The translations under genes and the position numbers were made by a program. From Pilasporangium apinafurcum (lineage: Eukaryota > Oomycota > Peronosporomycetes > Pythiales > Pythiaceae), in contig BCKE01000060.1 of assembly GCA_001600495.1 (NCBI GenBank), positions 167,284-231,283 on the forward strand: 64,000 bases of DNA, written 5' to 3'. Shown one piece after another: positions 23,655 through 33,957 of the stretch (position 1 is the first letter of the stretch; the number at the start of each line of letters is the position of its first letter). The notes below the pieces were generated by a model that had not been told where the DNA came from, searched no databases, and saw only the letters and a list, made by a program, of their open reading frames with translations.

Positions 23655-24521
23655 TTACTCACACCCCAGCCAGGCTTCTACCTTTGGATCACACGGTAGC
23701 CCCACACCGCGCTCTATCTGCAGCCGCCTCATCTTTTCGTAATCGCCCGTGATATCGCAGGACACGACCTGCATCTTGCCATTGTAGCAGATACCCGTGG
23801 TGTTCGCTTCATAGCATTTACGAAACAACACGCCGCCACATAATTCATCGCTCGTGTACTTCGTGGGGACGGTCTGGATCAGATCCACAGTGACTGGCGG
23901 ACAGACATTACCTGTGGTTTCCTTCATGATGAGGTTATAGTCCTCAGTTGAAATTGTATCGTTCAGACATTGTACTTCTGGTTCGCCGGCTCGCTTTTTG
24001 CACTGGAAATCGTCCAAGTCGCAGACACCGGTAATGAATCCGTTGCAGCACATCTCATTCCGGAAGAAGAGTGTAAATGATTCTAAGTGTTTGAGTGCTG
24101 CTAAAGACGGCAAGCGGGGAATATGCTGGCTATCGACGATGCTGAGCATTCGCAAGCGAGTAAGATCGTTGAGACTTGGTAGTTCACGTAAAGAATGGGC
24201 AGAAGCGATGGCCAAATACTGAAGACGGTGCTGGGCATGCAGAGAAGGGAATTGTCGGAGGAGCGGAATGATGCCCATGTGAATCAAGCGGAGCTCATGC
24301 ATCTTTGAAAAGAGATCTATGGGGACTTGTTGCAAGCTTCGACCAGTGAAATCGCCTTCAATGTGTCTGTAATGAACAACACAGCAATTAGATCTCTATT
24401 GTTATGAAAGAGTGGGTTATATTCACATCAGATGATGACATATGGGACGTACAAGTACTGAAGGTGTGTGAGGTCCTTTGCCCAGTCTGGAATGATCTCC
24501 GTTTTCGTGTAAATCAATATT
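23655..24521 (-). pseudogene. 5'-truncated WLGC fragment (exons 4-5 only)
   Basis: Contains copies of exon 4 (24521-24453) and exon 5 (24366-23655) of WLGC copy C, identical where compared, including the intron between them. Exons 1-3, coding for all membrane segments, are missing because the duplication breakpoint falls in intron 3. Upstream sequence (24532 onward) is unrelated. The remaining reading frame encodes only the LRR end and Cys-rich tail without any start region or signal peptide. It is therefore a fragment by origin, although the exon-5 frame remains open for 226 residues. Confidence 0.9.
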
Positions 24522-24531
24522 CTATATCCCC

Positions 24532-25244
24532 TCCGTCTTTTACTGAATCCAATGACACCATTGGAATGAATTGTCCGATAACTGAGCATTCTGATGAAAT
24601 CAACCGCGCACACTCATTTATTTGTAGTGTGTTCGTCCAGAACTACTAGTTTCTGCCTACATGTAGCGCTTTCGTAGAGACGATCACAAACATAAAGTCC
24701 CGTGTGAATCGCGTCGCCTGGAATTTGCATATGTTCTCCTCAAAGACTTCAAACATTTTCTACACATCAATGGCACTGCATACTCTATGTTTCCACTCAA
24801 AGTACATCATCTTCGCGGTCAGCACTAAGCCTACCCATTTTCTTGAGCACAAGCAACAATGCGTCTGTGTCTGGTTATATCGAGAACGGAAACACCAACG
24901 AAGCGACGACATCAGGTGGCAGCACCTCCAAAACAGAGCAATGGGCTAACGTATCGTTAGTAGTGTTGGGCTATTCATCACTCTTCATTTGTTTCAGCAC
25001 ACGTGCGAATGATGTTGGCATCTTCACATATTCTCTTTGGACTGAGTTCTTCATCCACACAAAAAGGATCAGAATGTTTTGTAATATGACTGTACATACA
25101 TAAAGTCTTTTGTGAAGGGATACAAGAAATGGCTCCATTTCGAATATGTAATCTTCCACTTCAAAGTGAAACTCCTTGCTCTTGCTATAACATCGAGTCT
25201 CCTACATTTGTTTGTATTCCTGCTGCTGTTATTTCTTTTTCTCG
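24532..25244. other. Gene-free stretch outside the right arm
   Basis: About 0.7 kb with several short ORFs on both strands, none recognisable. Two places (near 24687 and 25102) share a short CATAAAGTC-containing motif; the similarity is too weak to call a repeat. Confidence 0.5.
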
Positions 25245-26306
25245 TTACTTGACAGTGGTTTGTTTTTGTTCCCACTCGCGATGGTACTTGCGCACGTACG
25301 GATTCAGTCCTTCCGCCTGGTCCAAGCCAGCAAACGTATGGTTCACATCCCGATGATTCGCTTCGTCAGCGCGAATGCATTTGACCATGTCGTAGATCTT
25401 AGCGTCTTCGGGTAATTTATAGTACGTGCGTGCGATCACCGGTGCGGCTTGTCCCTGCCAGATAGGTAAGTGACCGTCTTGGATATCTTGGAGTAAACCA
25501 GTGTAGGTTTTGACAGCTTCTTCTTCGAGATACCCAACGAACCGATGGCATGCCTTGGGGGAAAGCAAGTACGAGACGAAGAAGACGTTAAAGAACACTC
25601 CTTGAGCCCCAAGCACGAGCAACCGAAAGAACCACGTCGGTTGCTTCAAGTTCATAAACATCAACAAGTGCATGCGTTCGTTTTCTGCTTCTTCCAGCAA
25701 CGTATGGATCCACCCATAATCTCGACGCATCGTGCGCAACGATCGCAAGTGGCGCGCCATACCACCGACCATTCCAGGTACTCCGGCGATTGTTTCCAAA
25801 AAGAGGCATCGGCGCAACCAGTCCTGCTCGGTCATGGCCCCGCCTGGCCCACGGTAGCGGGAGACCAGATCAAAACTACGTCGCAGTGCCTTCACGGCCC
25901 AGAGTGCCATGCGATCGTGGAGTTGCTGTGGAGTGTGATGCACCTGGCCGATCTTAGTGATCTTTTCCAGATTATAGACTGGATGAGGCATGGGATTTTC
26001 CCAAGTAGGCGAAGTCTTGTCTGTACTTTGCGCTGCTGCGGCTTGTACAGCATCTCGATTCGAACGCGACTGCGTAAAATGTGTGAGTGTTGCGGGTTCT
26101 TCCGTCACATTATCGGCATCACTTGCTTTGGCTTTGCTTCCGTTTGATAAACCATTGGTACTTGCAAAAACTCGGCGTTGTGTCCACACCATCCCAACTC
26201 GACAAGGCGTAGTTCCCTGTAAGTGAAGCCATCGATTCCATGGAACTTCTTGCGAAAAATACGTTTGCACAGAACTTCCAGACAGCACACGCTTCACGGT
26301 CAACAT
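25245..26306 (-). CDS. Mitochondrial alternative oxidase, copy 1
   Basis: Intronless, 353 residues. The N-terminus (MLTVKRVLSGSSVQTYFSQ) is a plausible mitochondrial presequence. The di-iron carboxylate domain carries all six ligands in the usual motifs: LET (helix 1), NERMHL (helix 2), LEEEA (helix 3) and RADEANHRDVNH (helix 4). Two hydrophobic membrane-surface helices surround these motifs. The enzyme oxidises ubiquinol and reduces oxygen to water at the inner membrane without pumping protons, bypassing complexes III and IV. The regulatory Cys of plant AOX at the N-terminus is not evident. It is the most diverged of the three AOX copies in this cluster. Confidence 0.95.
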   Translation of the reverse strand: MLTVKRVLSGSSVQTYFSQEVPWNRWLHLQGTTPCRVGMVWTQRRVFASTNGLSNGSKAKASDADNVTEEPATLTHFTQSRSNRDAVQAAAAQSTDKTSPTWENPMPHPVYNLEKITKIGQVHHTPQQLHDRMALWAVKALRRSFDLVSRYRGPGGAMTEQDWLRRCLFLETIAGVPGMVGGMARHLRSLRTMRRDYGWIHTLLEEAENERMHLLMFMNLKQPTWFFRLLVLGAQGVFFNVFFVSYLLSPKACHRFVGYLEEEAVKTYTGLLQDIQDGHLPIWQGQAAPVIARTYYKLPEDAKIYDMVKCIRADEANHRDVNHTFAGLDQAEGLNPYVRKYHREWEQKQTTVK

Positions 26307-27399
26307 TTTGCTTGTTTCTCTTGAATCTTTTTGTTCTTCTCATGAGATAGGAATACCATTTTCTTCATGGGACAAGAGGGCTCTCTTTTCTCCTTCAGCT
26401 TTCGGTTGGAATTTGTGTCCATTTTATATCCGAGTAACCTGCACAATCCTATCAAACATTCGATCAAATGGAGTAGCAAGTGGGGGAAAAGAGTGAAATA
26501 CCAATCTGTCTACTGGTGCTTATCAGAATACAGGGTAAGCCGTGTGAATGTGTTCGAGAGGTTACTAGACTCGCTCGCTGCCCATACATATTCCTACACT
26601 ATTCTGCTCGTCGTAACTCGAGTGGTCTTGGAAGTCCATGTAGGAGACGCATGGCGAGTGTAAGAATGCTCTTCGACGCATTGATGTCTCACTCCCAAGT
26701 GATTCTGCACTCGTTGTTGTTAGAGTGGAGGACATGGCGGGAGTTCCGGCTCATCGAGCTTGTGTGAGTGCTCGATGCGCAACTTGTTGTAAAGCGAATG
26801 GTGATCTATGGTGGGAGGGTCGAATTTATTTACACTGCACGATACCATCCATGAATCTTTTGGCTCTTATTTTTTCAGAAAACGAAGTAACCATCAGGAG
26901 GCACATGCCTTGAATGCTCCAGGGGGAGAGGAGAGTGACAAGCTTCTTTTTTATCACGCACTGGTGACAATCACCAGCCACTGCTATCATTTCTCACTGT
27001 CGATGCTACAGGTGGATACATGTTCCTGACCTGCCATGAAGGTGATGGCGTCTATAATGGTATGGAGAAGGTTAATGGTGTCAGGAACACTTCAATATAG
27101 AAATGATTTCCCTAATCTTGACCAGTGCCTGACCATGTGTAATATTCCACATTTCTCTCTCATCCAATATTCTCGTTCCACTACACATGGATTTGCTCTA
27201 TGATTTTGGTATCTGATACTCGATAATTGCGCTGTGCTGACCTTCTCATCGAACTCACGCCTGACTAATCTTCTTGGGCAAGAATAAATGCCGATAGACC
27301 TTCAACGCATTGGACTATGTTTTGCTTTGTTTCGTGCTGACCATTCGGCAATAAGTCTGCTGAATCCCACAACTGTCAACAAGAAATTAACAACAATCG
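26307..27399. other. Gene-free stretch between AOX copy 1 and MAPEG copy 1
   Basis: About 1.1 kb of divergent upstream DNA. Short overlapping ORFs on the plus strand (26367-26913) have no recognisable domain. No structured RNA or mobile element was seen. Confidence 0.5.
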
Positions 27400-27894
27400 A
27401 TGTTTGGCGCTGGCAGCGATATCAAAACCTTTGCAATCTGCAGCACGGTGCTCTATGTCAAATTCGTCACCACGTCGATGATACAAGCGATTAAGGGTTT
27501 TAGCGCTGGTACACGTGCTCCTGAAGACAACAGCCTCCCAATGGCAAAGGGCAATCCTCGACAGGGTTTTACAAATCCAAACGCGTCAACAAAAGATGCA
27601 GACGACAAGATGTTGAAAGCTGCGATCGAAAACGAGCAGCGCTGGAAACGCATCCTGCAAAATGATTTGGAGTCCATACCGCTCGCGTTTATGATTTTTG
27701 GTGGTTCTATTGCCTCTGGAAGTGACCCAAGCACCACCTCCACGCTTATGGTCGTGTATACTAGCGCGCGTTTGTTGCACACGGTGCTGTTCGCTAATCA
27801 AATCGCTAAAGGACGCATGCTGGCCTGGTTCACTGGTGTGATCTGCATTCTTGGCGCTGGTGTCAGTGGGATCAATGCATCTCTGAAAGCGTAG
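27400..27894 (+). CDS. MAPEG-family membrane protein, copy 1
   Basis: Intronless, 164 residues, the expected size for MAPEG (membrane-associated proteins in eicosanoid and glutathione metabolism). Four hydrophobic segments are visible. The family signature is RWKRILQNDLESIPLAF, with the Arg, Asn and Glu that bind glutathione in microsomal GST and prostaglandin E synthase. The preceding GTRAPEDN motif is also typical. Expected role: glutathione-dependent transferase or peroxidase activity in ER or outer mitochondrial membrane. The start aligns with that of copy 2, supporting the chosen Met. Confidence 0.88.
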   Translation: MFGAGSDIKTFAICSTVLYVKFVTTSMIQAIKGFSAGTRAPEDNSLPMAKGNPRQGFTNPNASTKDADDKMLKAAIENEQRWKRILQNDLESIPLAFMIFGGSIASGSDPSTTSTLMVVYTSARLLHTVLFANQIAKGRMLAWFTGVICILGAGVSGINASLKA

Positions 27895-28405
27895 AGTTCT
27901 GACAGCTATAAGATGACTCAGTAAAGTTTTTTTACATTGGAAATTGGTTTGGTCCGCTGGATGCTTATATATCATGCTGCTTGACTGCAGGAAAATAGGT
28001 TTGTGATGATTGAAGACAACGACTTGCTTTGGGAAAAGTCTCGATCACAGACAGCACCTAGCTGTAGTTACAGCTCTTTATGAGTAGCCCAAGTTGGAAG
28101 AACAAGAAGCTTCATCCAAAGACGTAAGGTGAGCTTCAAACGTACCCAACTACCTTCCATTTTTTCACATGCTGAACACATACTAATTTAAATCAGTTTT
28201 TACTTAATATTTTACTTTACTATTTATATGATAAAATTATTTTAGTATATATATACTGATATAAGATAATAAGATGAGACGCCTGAATGATGAGCAGTGG
28301 CACAGGCACGCATTTCTTCCTGCTGGAGTGGCTTCTTGATGATGATCGTCATCCGCTTGTTGGATCATTTTTTTATTTCCCATCGAGCCAGCCGTCCTCA
28401 GACCG
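27895..28405. other. Gene-free stretch between the two MAPEG genes
   Basis: About 0.5 kb, including an AT-rich patch near 28190-28270 just upstream of MAPEG copy 2. No ORF or repeat of note. Confidence 0.55.
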
Positions 28406-28909
28406 ATGTCTACCACCGAAAAAGACGTTAAAGTGTTTGCCGTCTGCAGCTCGCTGCTGTACGTAAAGTTCCTGGCCACGACGCATTTCCAGTCCATCCA
28501 GAGCTACCACGCTGGCACACGAGCACCTGAAGACAACAATTTCCCTTTGATTACCAAAGGGAAACCAACGCAAGCCCTTTTACGCCCTTTGACCAGTGCT
28601 GTGGATGATAATAAAGAAACCAAGAAACTGCGACTCGCATTGGAAGACGAGCTACGTTGGAAACGTATTGTTCAGAACGACGTTGAGTCCATTCCATTGG
28701 CATTGGCGGTTTTTGGTGGTGCAATTGCTGTTGGGTCCAATTCAAAAATCACATCAACACTGATGATCACTTATACAGTCGCGCGCTATTTGCATACGAT
28801 CATGTATGTCAAACGATCAGCGTATGGCCGTTTGGTCGGCTGGGTTGTGGGAGTGGCATGCATTCTTGGTGCAGGCGCTACTGGTGTAAGTAAGGCCTTG
28901 CGAGGGTAA
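28406..28909 (+). CDS. MAPEG-family membrane protein, copy 2
   Basis: Intronless, 167 residues; a tandem paralogue of the gene 0.5 kb upstream. It keeps GTRAPEDN and the glutathione-site motif RWKRIVQNDVESIPLAL, and has four hydrophobic segments ending in VGVACILGAGATGV. The two copies have diverged considerably, so this duplication is old. Presumed glutathione-dependent detoxification enzyme in an internal membrane. Confidence 0.88.
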   Translation: MSTTEKDVKVFAVCSSLLYVKFLATTHFQSIQSYHAGTRAPEDNNFPLITKGKPTQALLRPLTSAVDDNKETKKLRLALEDELRWKRIVQNDVESIPLALAVFGGAIAVGSNSKITSTLMITYTVARYLHTIMYVKRSAYGRLVGWVVGVACILGAGATGVSKALRG

Positions 28910-29237
28910 ATGGTGTGTGTATGTATGTGATAGAGTAGTGGTACTGCTCGACACAAAGGGAGTTTTGATTTTCTACTATACTCTTCTTTGAACACGAATC
29001 GCTCCTTTTTTTGCTCCGTTTGCGTGTCAAGTAGTTAGAGAAGATAGGACCAACTGGTCCAAAAGAGGTGTTTATATTCATTCAAAAGAGACAACTGTTC
29101 AGAGGCAATGAACTGTAGGTAAGTAATCCCAGCACATCTCTGAACGAGGATCTACATGTATATTGCGTTGCTTATTGCCGTGTTTGACTGCGGGAGATGG
29201 CTGCTGTTGTTCTTAGTTAAAGGTTCCCGTTCCTTGT
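28910..29237. other. Short gap between convergent MAPEG copy 2 and AOX copy 2
   Basis: About 330 bp of 3' flanks. Nothing recognisable. Confidence 0.6.
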
Positions 29238-30209
29238 TTAGTGCTTGCCACTCACCACAAACGGACTCACACCGTTACGCTGATCGAGCCCAGCAAACGT
29301 GTGGTTTACATCGCGGTGGTTGGCTTCATCAGCACGGATACACTTGATCATTTCAAAGACAGTGGCATCCTCTGGCAGCTTGTAATACCGTCTCGCGATC
29401 AACGGCGCCAGCTTTTCTTTCCATTCATCCAAGTGACCGTCTTCAATGTCTTTCAACAGTCCTGTATAGGTATGTACAGCTTCTTCTTCCAAGTACCCGA
29501 CAAACCGATGACAGGTCTTGGGCGAGACCAAGTACGTCATGAAAAACAAATTGAAGAAGACACCTTGCGCACCAATCACGGCTAACCGAAAAATCCATCC
29601 TGGTTGCTTCATGTTCATGAAGATCAGTAAATGCATCCGTTCGTTCTCGGCTTCTTCCAGGAGTGTATGGATCCAACCATGATCGCGCCTCATGCCTCGC
29701 AATGAACGGAGGTGGCGCAGCATCCCAGCGACCATCCCAGGTACCCCAGCGACGGTCTCTAGGAAAAGGCAACGATGCAGCCAGTCGATCTCCTTCATTC
29801 CACCACCTGGGCCGCGATAGCGGGAGACGATATCAAACCCACCACGCAGCGTGCGTACAGCCAAGAGCGCGGCCCGTTCATGTAATTTGTTGGGGACATG
29901 GTGCGTTTGCGGAATTGTCTTGATCTTGTCGAGATTGTAGACTGGGTGGTTTATCGGGTTGTCCCAAATGAGCTCCTGAGTTTCTGGAGCAATCGTAACG
30001 CGCGACGATGATTGCGTAAAGTGCACAATTGATGGTGGTTCTTCGGTCACGTCGTCCCTCCTGCTATCTGCTGTCGAGAAGGAACGAAAGACAGGAGAAC
30101 CAGAAATCATTGGACGCGGTTGCAATAAACGAAAAGACGGGTTGCCTTGGCGCATTAGTGGTCGCACGAGACTGCGATGCATGGACTTGATGGTAGAGCT
30201 TGGATGCAT
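29238..30209 (-). CDS. Mitochondrial alternative oxidase, copy 2
   Basis: Intronless, about 323 residues from the chosen Met (MHPSSTIKSMHRSLVR), which opens a basic, Ser-rich presequence. An upstream in-frame Met at 30356 would add 49 residues that look less like a targeting signal. All di-iron ligand motifs are present (LET, NERMHL, LEEEA, RADEANHRDVNH). Several DNA stretches are identical to AOX copy 3, including a 95-bp tract (29437-29531) within otherwise diverged sequence, which suggests gene conversion. Ubiquinol oxidase of the mitochondrial inner membrane. Confidence 0.93.
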   Translation of the reverse strand: MHPSSTIKSMHRSLVRPLMRQGNPSFRLLQPRPMISGSPVFRSFSTADSRRDDVTEEPPSIVHFTQSSSRVTIAPETQELIWDNPINHPVYNLDKIKTIPQTHHVPNKLHERAALLAVRTLRGGFDIVSRYRGPGGGMKEIDWLHRCLFLETVAGVPGMVAGMLRHLRSLRGMRRDHGWIHTLLEEAENERMHLLIFMNMKQPGWIFRLAVIGAQGVFFNLFFMTYLVSPKTCHRFVGYLEEEAVHTYTGLLKDIEDGHLDEWKEKLAPLIARRYYKLPEDATVFEMIKCIRADEANHRDVNHTFAGLDQRNGVSPFVVSGKH

Positions 30210-31011
30210 TGTTGAGTTGGGCTTGAAATTCTGTTGAGCGATTAACAGAGAAGCTTGAGTTTGAAGTTGTTGTTTTAGACTTGAAAAGTGAATTGAAAAA
30301 TGAATCGAAGACAGATTTACACTCAGGCCATTCACCAGAGCTGTCGTAATGCACAAATTCTGACGAGAGAGAATGGAAGATGACGACGAACGGTTCTAAA
30401 GCAAAGAACTTTTGATTACCACACCAACATTTGCATAATCGTACTTTTTAGAGACATGAGATTTCGTTGGGTGCATCATCGAAATTTGACCAATCAAAAT
30501 TCATATACCTATCATCGGAGATATTTAATTGGCTAAATTACCGTTGTGCCATGTCTCAGATTTACCCAGATCCATCAGGTACGCCTGACCCCACAACTTT
30601 TTTTTGACTTGCGCTTCCTCCGTCAACCATGCAGACTCAAGTCATTGAATGTCCACCAATTTCCGACTTGAGCAGCCTGATCGATTATTTTATCTACAAT
30701 CTTGAATTTCATTGTACATGTCTATGCAAATATCACTAGTGTTTGACTTACCCGCACACGTTCTTACCCCTTCAGTGATGTTGAGCTGGCTATCTTCAGC
30801 GAAATACAACAATGCAGAAGAATAATTGTGAAGTTTGATGTACTATTTCGTCAGATTGTCAGTTGATTTAATCGATGGATGCTGGGTAATGATAGCGTGA
30901 AAGCATGCGATTAGTATATGGATGTGGCTACCCATGGCTCCTTCGTTAGGTACACGTATGAATAATGATTGGGTTGATTCGCTCACCCATCAAAATGAAT
31001 CGACACACAAT
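30210..31011. other. Gene-free stretch between AOX copies 2 and 3
   Basis: About 0.8 kb including the upstream region of AOX copy 2. No additional gene or clear repeat recognised. Confidence 0.5.
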
Positions 31012-32040
31012 TCATTTGGTGTGCTTGCGGTGCTTGGCCACGTATGGATTCACGCCTTGTTCTTGGTCCAATCCAGCAAATGTGTGGTTTACATCGCGGT
31101 GGTTAGCTTCATCAGCACGGATACACTTGATCATGTCAAACATTTTGGCATCCTCGGGTAATTTATAGTAGCTTCTCCCAATCAGCGGTGCCGTGCGTTC
31201 CTTCCATTCCTTCAGATGGCCGTCTTCAATGTCTTTCAACAGTCCTGTATAGGTATGTACAGCTTCTTCTTCCAAGTACCCGACAAACCGATGACAGGTC
31301 TTGGGCGAGACCAAATACGTTATCAAAAACAAATTGAAGAAGACACCTTGTGCACCCAACACAAACAAACGGAAGAGCCATCCTGGTTGCTTCATGTTCA
31401 TGAAGATCAGTAAATGCATCCGTTCGTTCTCGGCCTCTTCGAGTAGCGTGTGGATCCAACCATAATCACGTTTCATCGTGCGCAATGACCGCAAATGGCG
31501 TGCCATACCTGCAACCATCCCAGGAACACCTGCGATAGTTTCTAAAAACAGACAACGATGCAGCCAGTCGCTCTCTTTCATGTTCCCACCAGGCCCGCGG
31601 TATCGCGACGCGAGATCAAAACCGCCACGCAGCGCCTTGACAGCCATTAACGCCATTTTCTCGTGAAGCTGTTTGGGGTCGTAGTGGGTTTCTGGAATCG
31701 TATCGATCTGACGGAGGTCGTATACTGGATGAGGTACCGGGTTATCCCACATATTGGGAGTAGAATCATTGGTAGTAGTGCTGGTAGTGCTCGGGACGAC
31801 GTCTATCAGCGGGTGGCGGATGCTCGACTGTGTGAAATGCGTTATCGACACGGGTTCTTCCGTCACATCCTTGGCGTTTGATTTGGCAGTCGATTCAGTA
31901 GTGGATGTAGAGAACCACAAAGCAGAATGTTGGATACTGGCTACATAGCGATATCCATTGTTGCCGGAACGTAGGATGAGGAGTAGTGACGTCGCAGGTT
32001 GTCTCGCGATGCGCTGGGCGGCAGTCTGAAGCGATAACAT
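31012..32040 (-). CDS. Mitochondrial alternative oxidase, copy 3
   Basis: Intronless, 342 residues. The N-terminus MLSLQTAAQRIARQPATSLL is a clear mitochondrial presequence. The catalytic domain has all four di-iron motifs and is closest to copy 2 in the cluster. The C-terminus ends with a basic HRKHTK tail. The three genes lie head to tail on one strand within 7 kb, consistent with tandem duplication. Confidence 0.95.
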   Translation of the reverse strand: MLSLQTAAQRIARQPATSLLLILRSGNNGYRYVASIQHSALWFSTSTTESTAKSNAKDVTEEPVSITHFTQSSIRHPLIDVVPSTTSTTTNDSTPNMWDNPVPHPVYDLRQIDTIPETHYDPKQLHEKMALMAVKALRGGFDLASRYRGPGGNMKESDWLHRCLFLETIAGVPGMVAGMARHLRSLRTMKRDYGWIHTLLEEAENERMHLLIFMNMKQPGWLFRLFVLGAQGVFFNLFLITYLVSPKTCHRFVGYLEEEAVHTYTGLLKDIEDGHLKEWKERTAPLIGRSYYKLPEDAKMFDMIKCIRADEANHRDVNHTFAGLDQEQGVNPYVAKHRKHTK

Positions 32041-32434
32041 GAATAGATAGTTTCTGCAGATCGTTTCCTTTTTGTGAGTGAGTCAAGCTAGCGGATGGTT
32101 CCATTAATGGCCGTCGTTAGTATCCACAAAAAGAAAGTGTAACTAAAGTGAGTACGTTGGTTTCGATTTTTCGAATCGAAGTAATCAAGCAAATTGGACA
32201 GCCCAACCGCCTTCATGCCGCGAAGAGCACGTTTAGTTGAGATGAGTACAAATTTTCTGCCATTATGGCATGTTTATCAGAATTATGACGCTTTCTTTCC
32301 TCTTTGACTGTTCGCTTTCGTGCTAACTCACTCTCGTGGTAGCTGTTCCAACTATTGTTCTTCTTCGTGATCCAACCACTTCCCATATCATTGTACGCTT
32401 GGTAATTCCAATTGATTGGTTTTCATTATCTTTC
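32041..32434. other. Gap upstream of AOX copy 3
   Basis: About 390 bp: AOX copy 3 promoter region and the 3' flank of the next minus-strand gene. Nothing else recognised. Confidence 0.5.
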
Positions 32435-32710
32435 TCAGTCTTCGTGCGAAGCGTTAGTGGGTGGATGCTGTATTGGTGCATCAGGGTTGTTGATAATATA
32501 TGCCTTATTCATCTGTCTCCTCTCAACGTTTCTTTTAGCCAAGAGACTAAAGCCACGCATCACATCGGCAAATCCCGTCACCGTAAGCACGATCAATCCC
32601 GCTGCTACGGTCTTGTGTAGAACGTCTGCTACATGCGCACCGGTCATTGTCAGGAACTTGTGAGAATGTGCTTGATCTTCCTGCACCAGGTTTTGACTGT
32701 GAAGTAGCAT
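32435..32710 (-). CDS. Small single-membrane-span protein of unknown function
   Basis: An open frame of 91 residues from the Met at 32710; an upstream Met at 32770 would add 20. It has one convincing hydrophobic segment (TVAAGLIVLTVTGFADVM, about 34-51) after a polar His-containing start, and then a basic stretch (LLAKRNVERRQMN). Size, single span and basic flank resemble small inner-membrane respiratory-chain accessory proteins, but I do not recognise the family. Its place next to the AOX cluster may be chance. Confidence 0.45.
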   Translation of the reverse strand: MLLHSQNLVQEDQAHSHKFLTMTGAHVADVLHKTVAAGLIVLTVTGFADVMRGFSLLAKRNVERRQMNKAYIINNPDAPIQHPPTNASHED

Positions 32711-33957
32711 TAACAACTTCAACTTAATGTAACCACAAAGCCATTTCTCATATTTGATATATTGATGCAAAGCGAATCAACTTTAAAAAGCAGATACGAA
32801 ACCTTACAAGGTCAGGCGCTGTGCAACTGCGATTTTCGCACATGCTGGTACCAACCTTCGCCAACAGGTTGATTTCAAAGCCAGAGCTCTGCACATATGT
32901 ACGCTGCCCTGATCTAGCTGCAGAGTTGAATGTCTTACCAGGATGATCACGAAAACGTAAAAGTGCTATGACTGACCACCGACCGACAGAGAATATATCC
33001 GATCCAATACATAAAAGATGCATCGTGCGGTCAGGCACAGGTAGGTCAGGCACTGTTTATGAAATCGAGAGAGTTTTCGCATTGCTGTTAAATTGATTGA
33101 TTGATCGCTTTCAATATAAAATCACTGCCTACACATACAACTCTGAGCGAACGACAGCGTTGAGTATCCTGTCTACATGATGGAGAGGAGGTAGGAGTGG
33201 CGTACTACTATGCACGGATGTTGCATCCCCCTATACGTTGTACGATTAGCTAAGTCAGCTACGCAAATGCAAATTAGGATATAGATAACCGAATTTAGAA
33301 TTACGAAGCCGGACTAAGTGCTGCAACAAAGTCTTCGCTTACTATAGTGAGTTTGTCTAGCGCAGCCACGTTTGTGGATGGATCAAGTACGCGATTGGCG
33401 CTTCATTCTTTGCTGAATATGTTGATATTTCCACTTTTCATTTCAGAACAAAGAAAATCACAAAAGTCACTGGAATGACCGGTAAAGCTATATTCGGTGC
33501 TGGAAGTAGTGCTATGACTTTCATAATGGTTTGATGGCTTCCGTTCAAATCCTATTTCTTCTACAGCCAAATTTTCGAGTAAATATAGCTCCTAACAATC
33601 TGAAGTACCATTGAATATGAGATTATATAATGCTAGATATCAAAATAAAGAGAATTTCCGCCTTTGGTGTGCAGATGGGATGGTGCACACACGTAAACCT
33701 AAACATTCGAGGTCAGGCAGCCCCAACGTCGCCCTGCCGTGTTTCACCTCGTACAATTACCTCTATATAATAATATATTTTTTAATATGATCATTTTTCA
33801 AAAAAGTTAGATATTTGTGACAGACGTAAAAAATGATATAATCTTATAGTAAATATCTAATAAAGTGTTTCGAGTCCTCTGACAATAACAGAGCCACCAT
33901 TTGTGCCATTCCACAACTGACGTAATTAAAGGCAGACGGAGAGAAAGCAAGAGCAAC
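32711..33957. other. Gene-poor stretch
   Basis: About 1.2 kb. A short GGTCAGGC word occurs several times (near 32810, 33030, 33042 and 33710); I could not tie it to any element. AT-rich near 33760-33860. No gene recognised. Confidence 0.5.

Larger units (their letters stand above)
22575..24531 (-). repeat. Right arm of 1,957-bp inverted duplication
   Basis: Mirror image of 18764-20720; coordinates map as 43295 minus the left-arm position. Carries pectate lyase copy 2 and the 5'-truncated WLGC fragment. Outer flanks of the two arms share no obvious sequence beyond the breakpoints. Confidence 0.95.

Noticed and set aside
24600-25120. Two short similar stretches around CATAAAGTC
   Set aside because: Similarity is limited to about 15 bp and could be chance; no open frame conserved between them.
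32711-33720. Repeated GGTCAGGC word
   Set aside because: The short word occurs at irregular spacing without shared flanks; not enough to call a repeat or a binding-site array.
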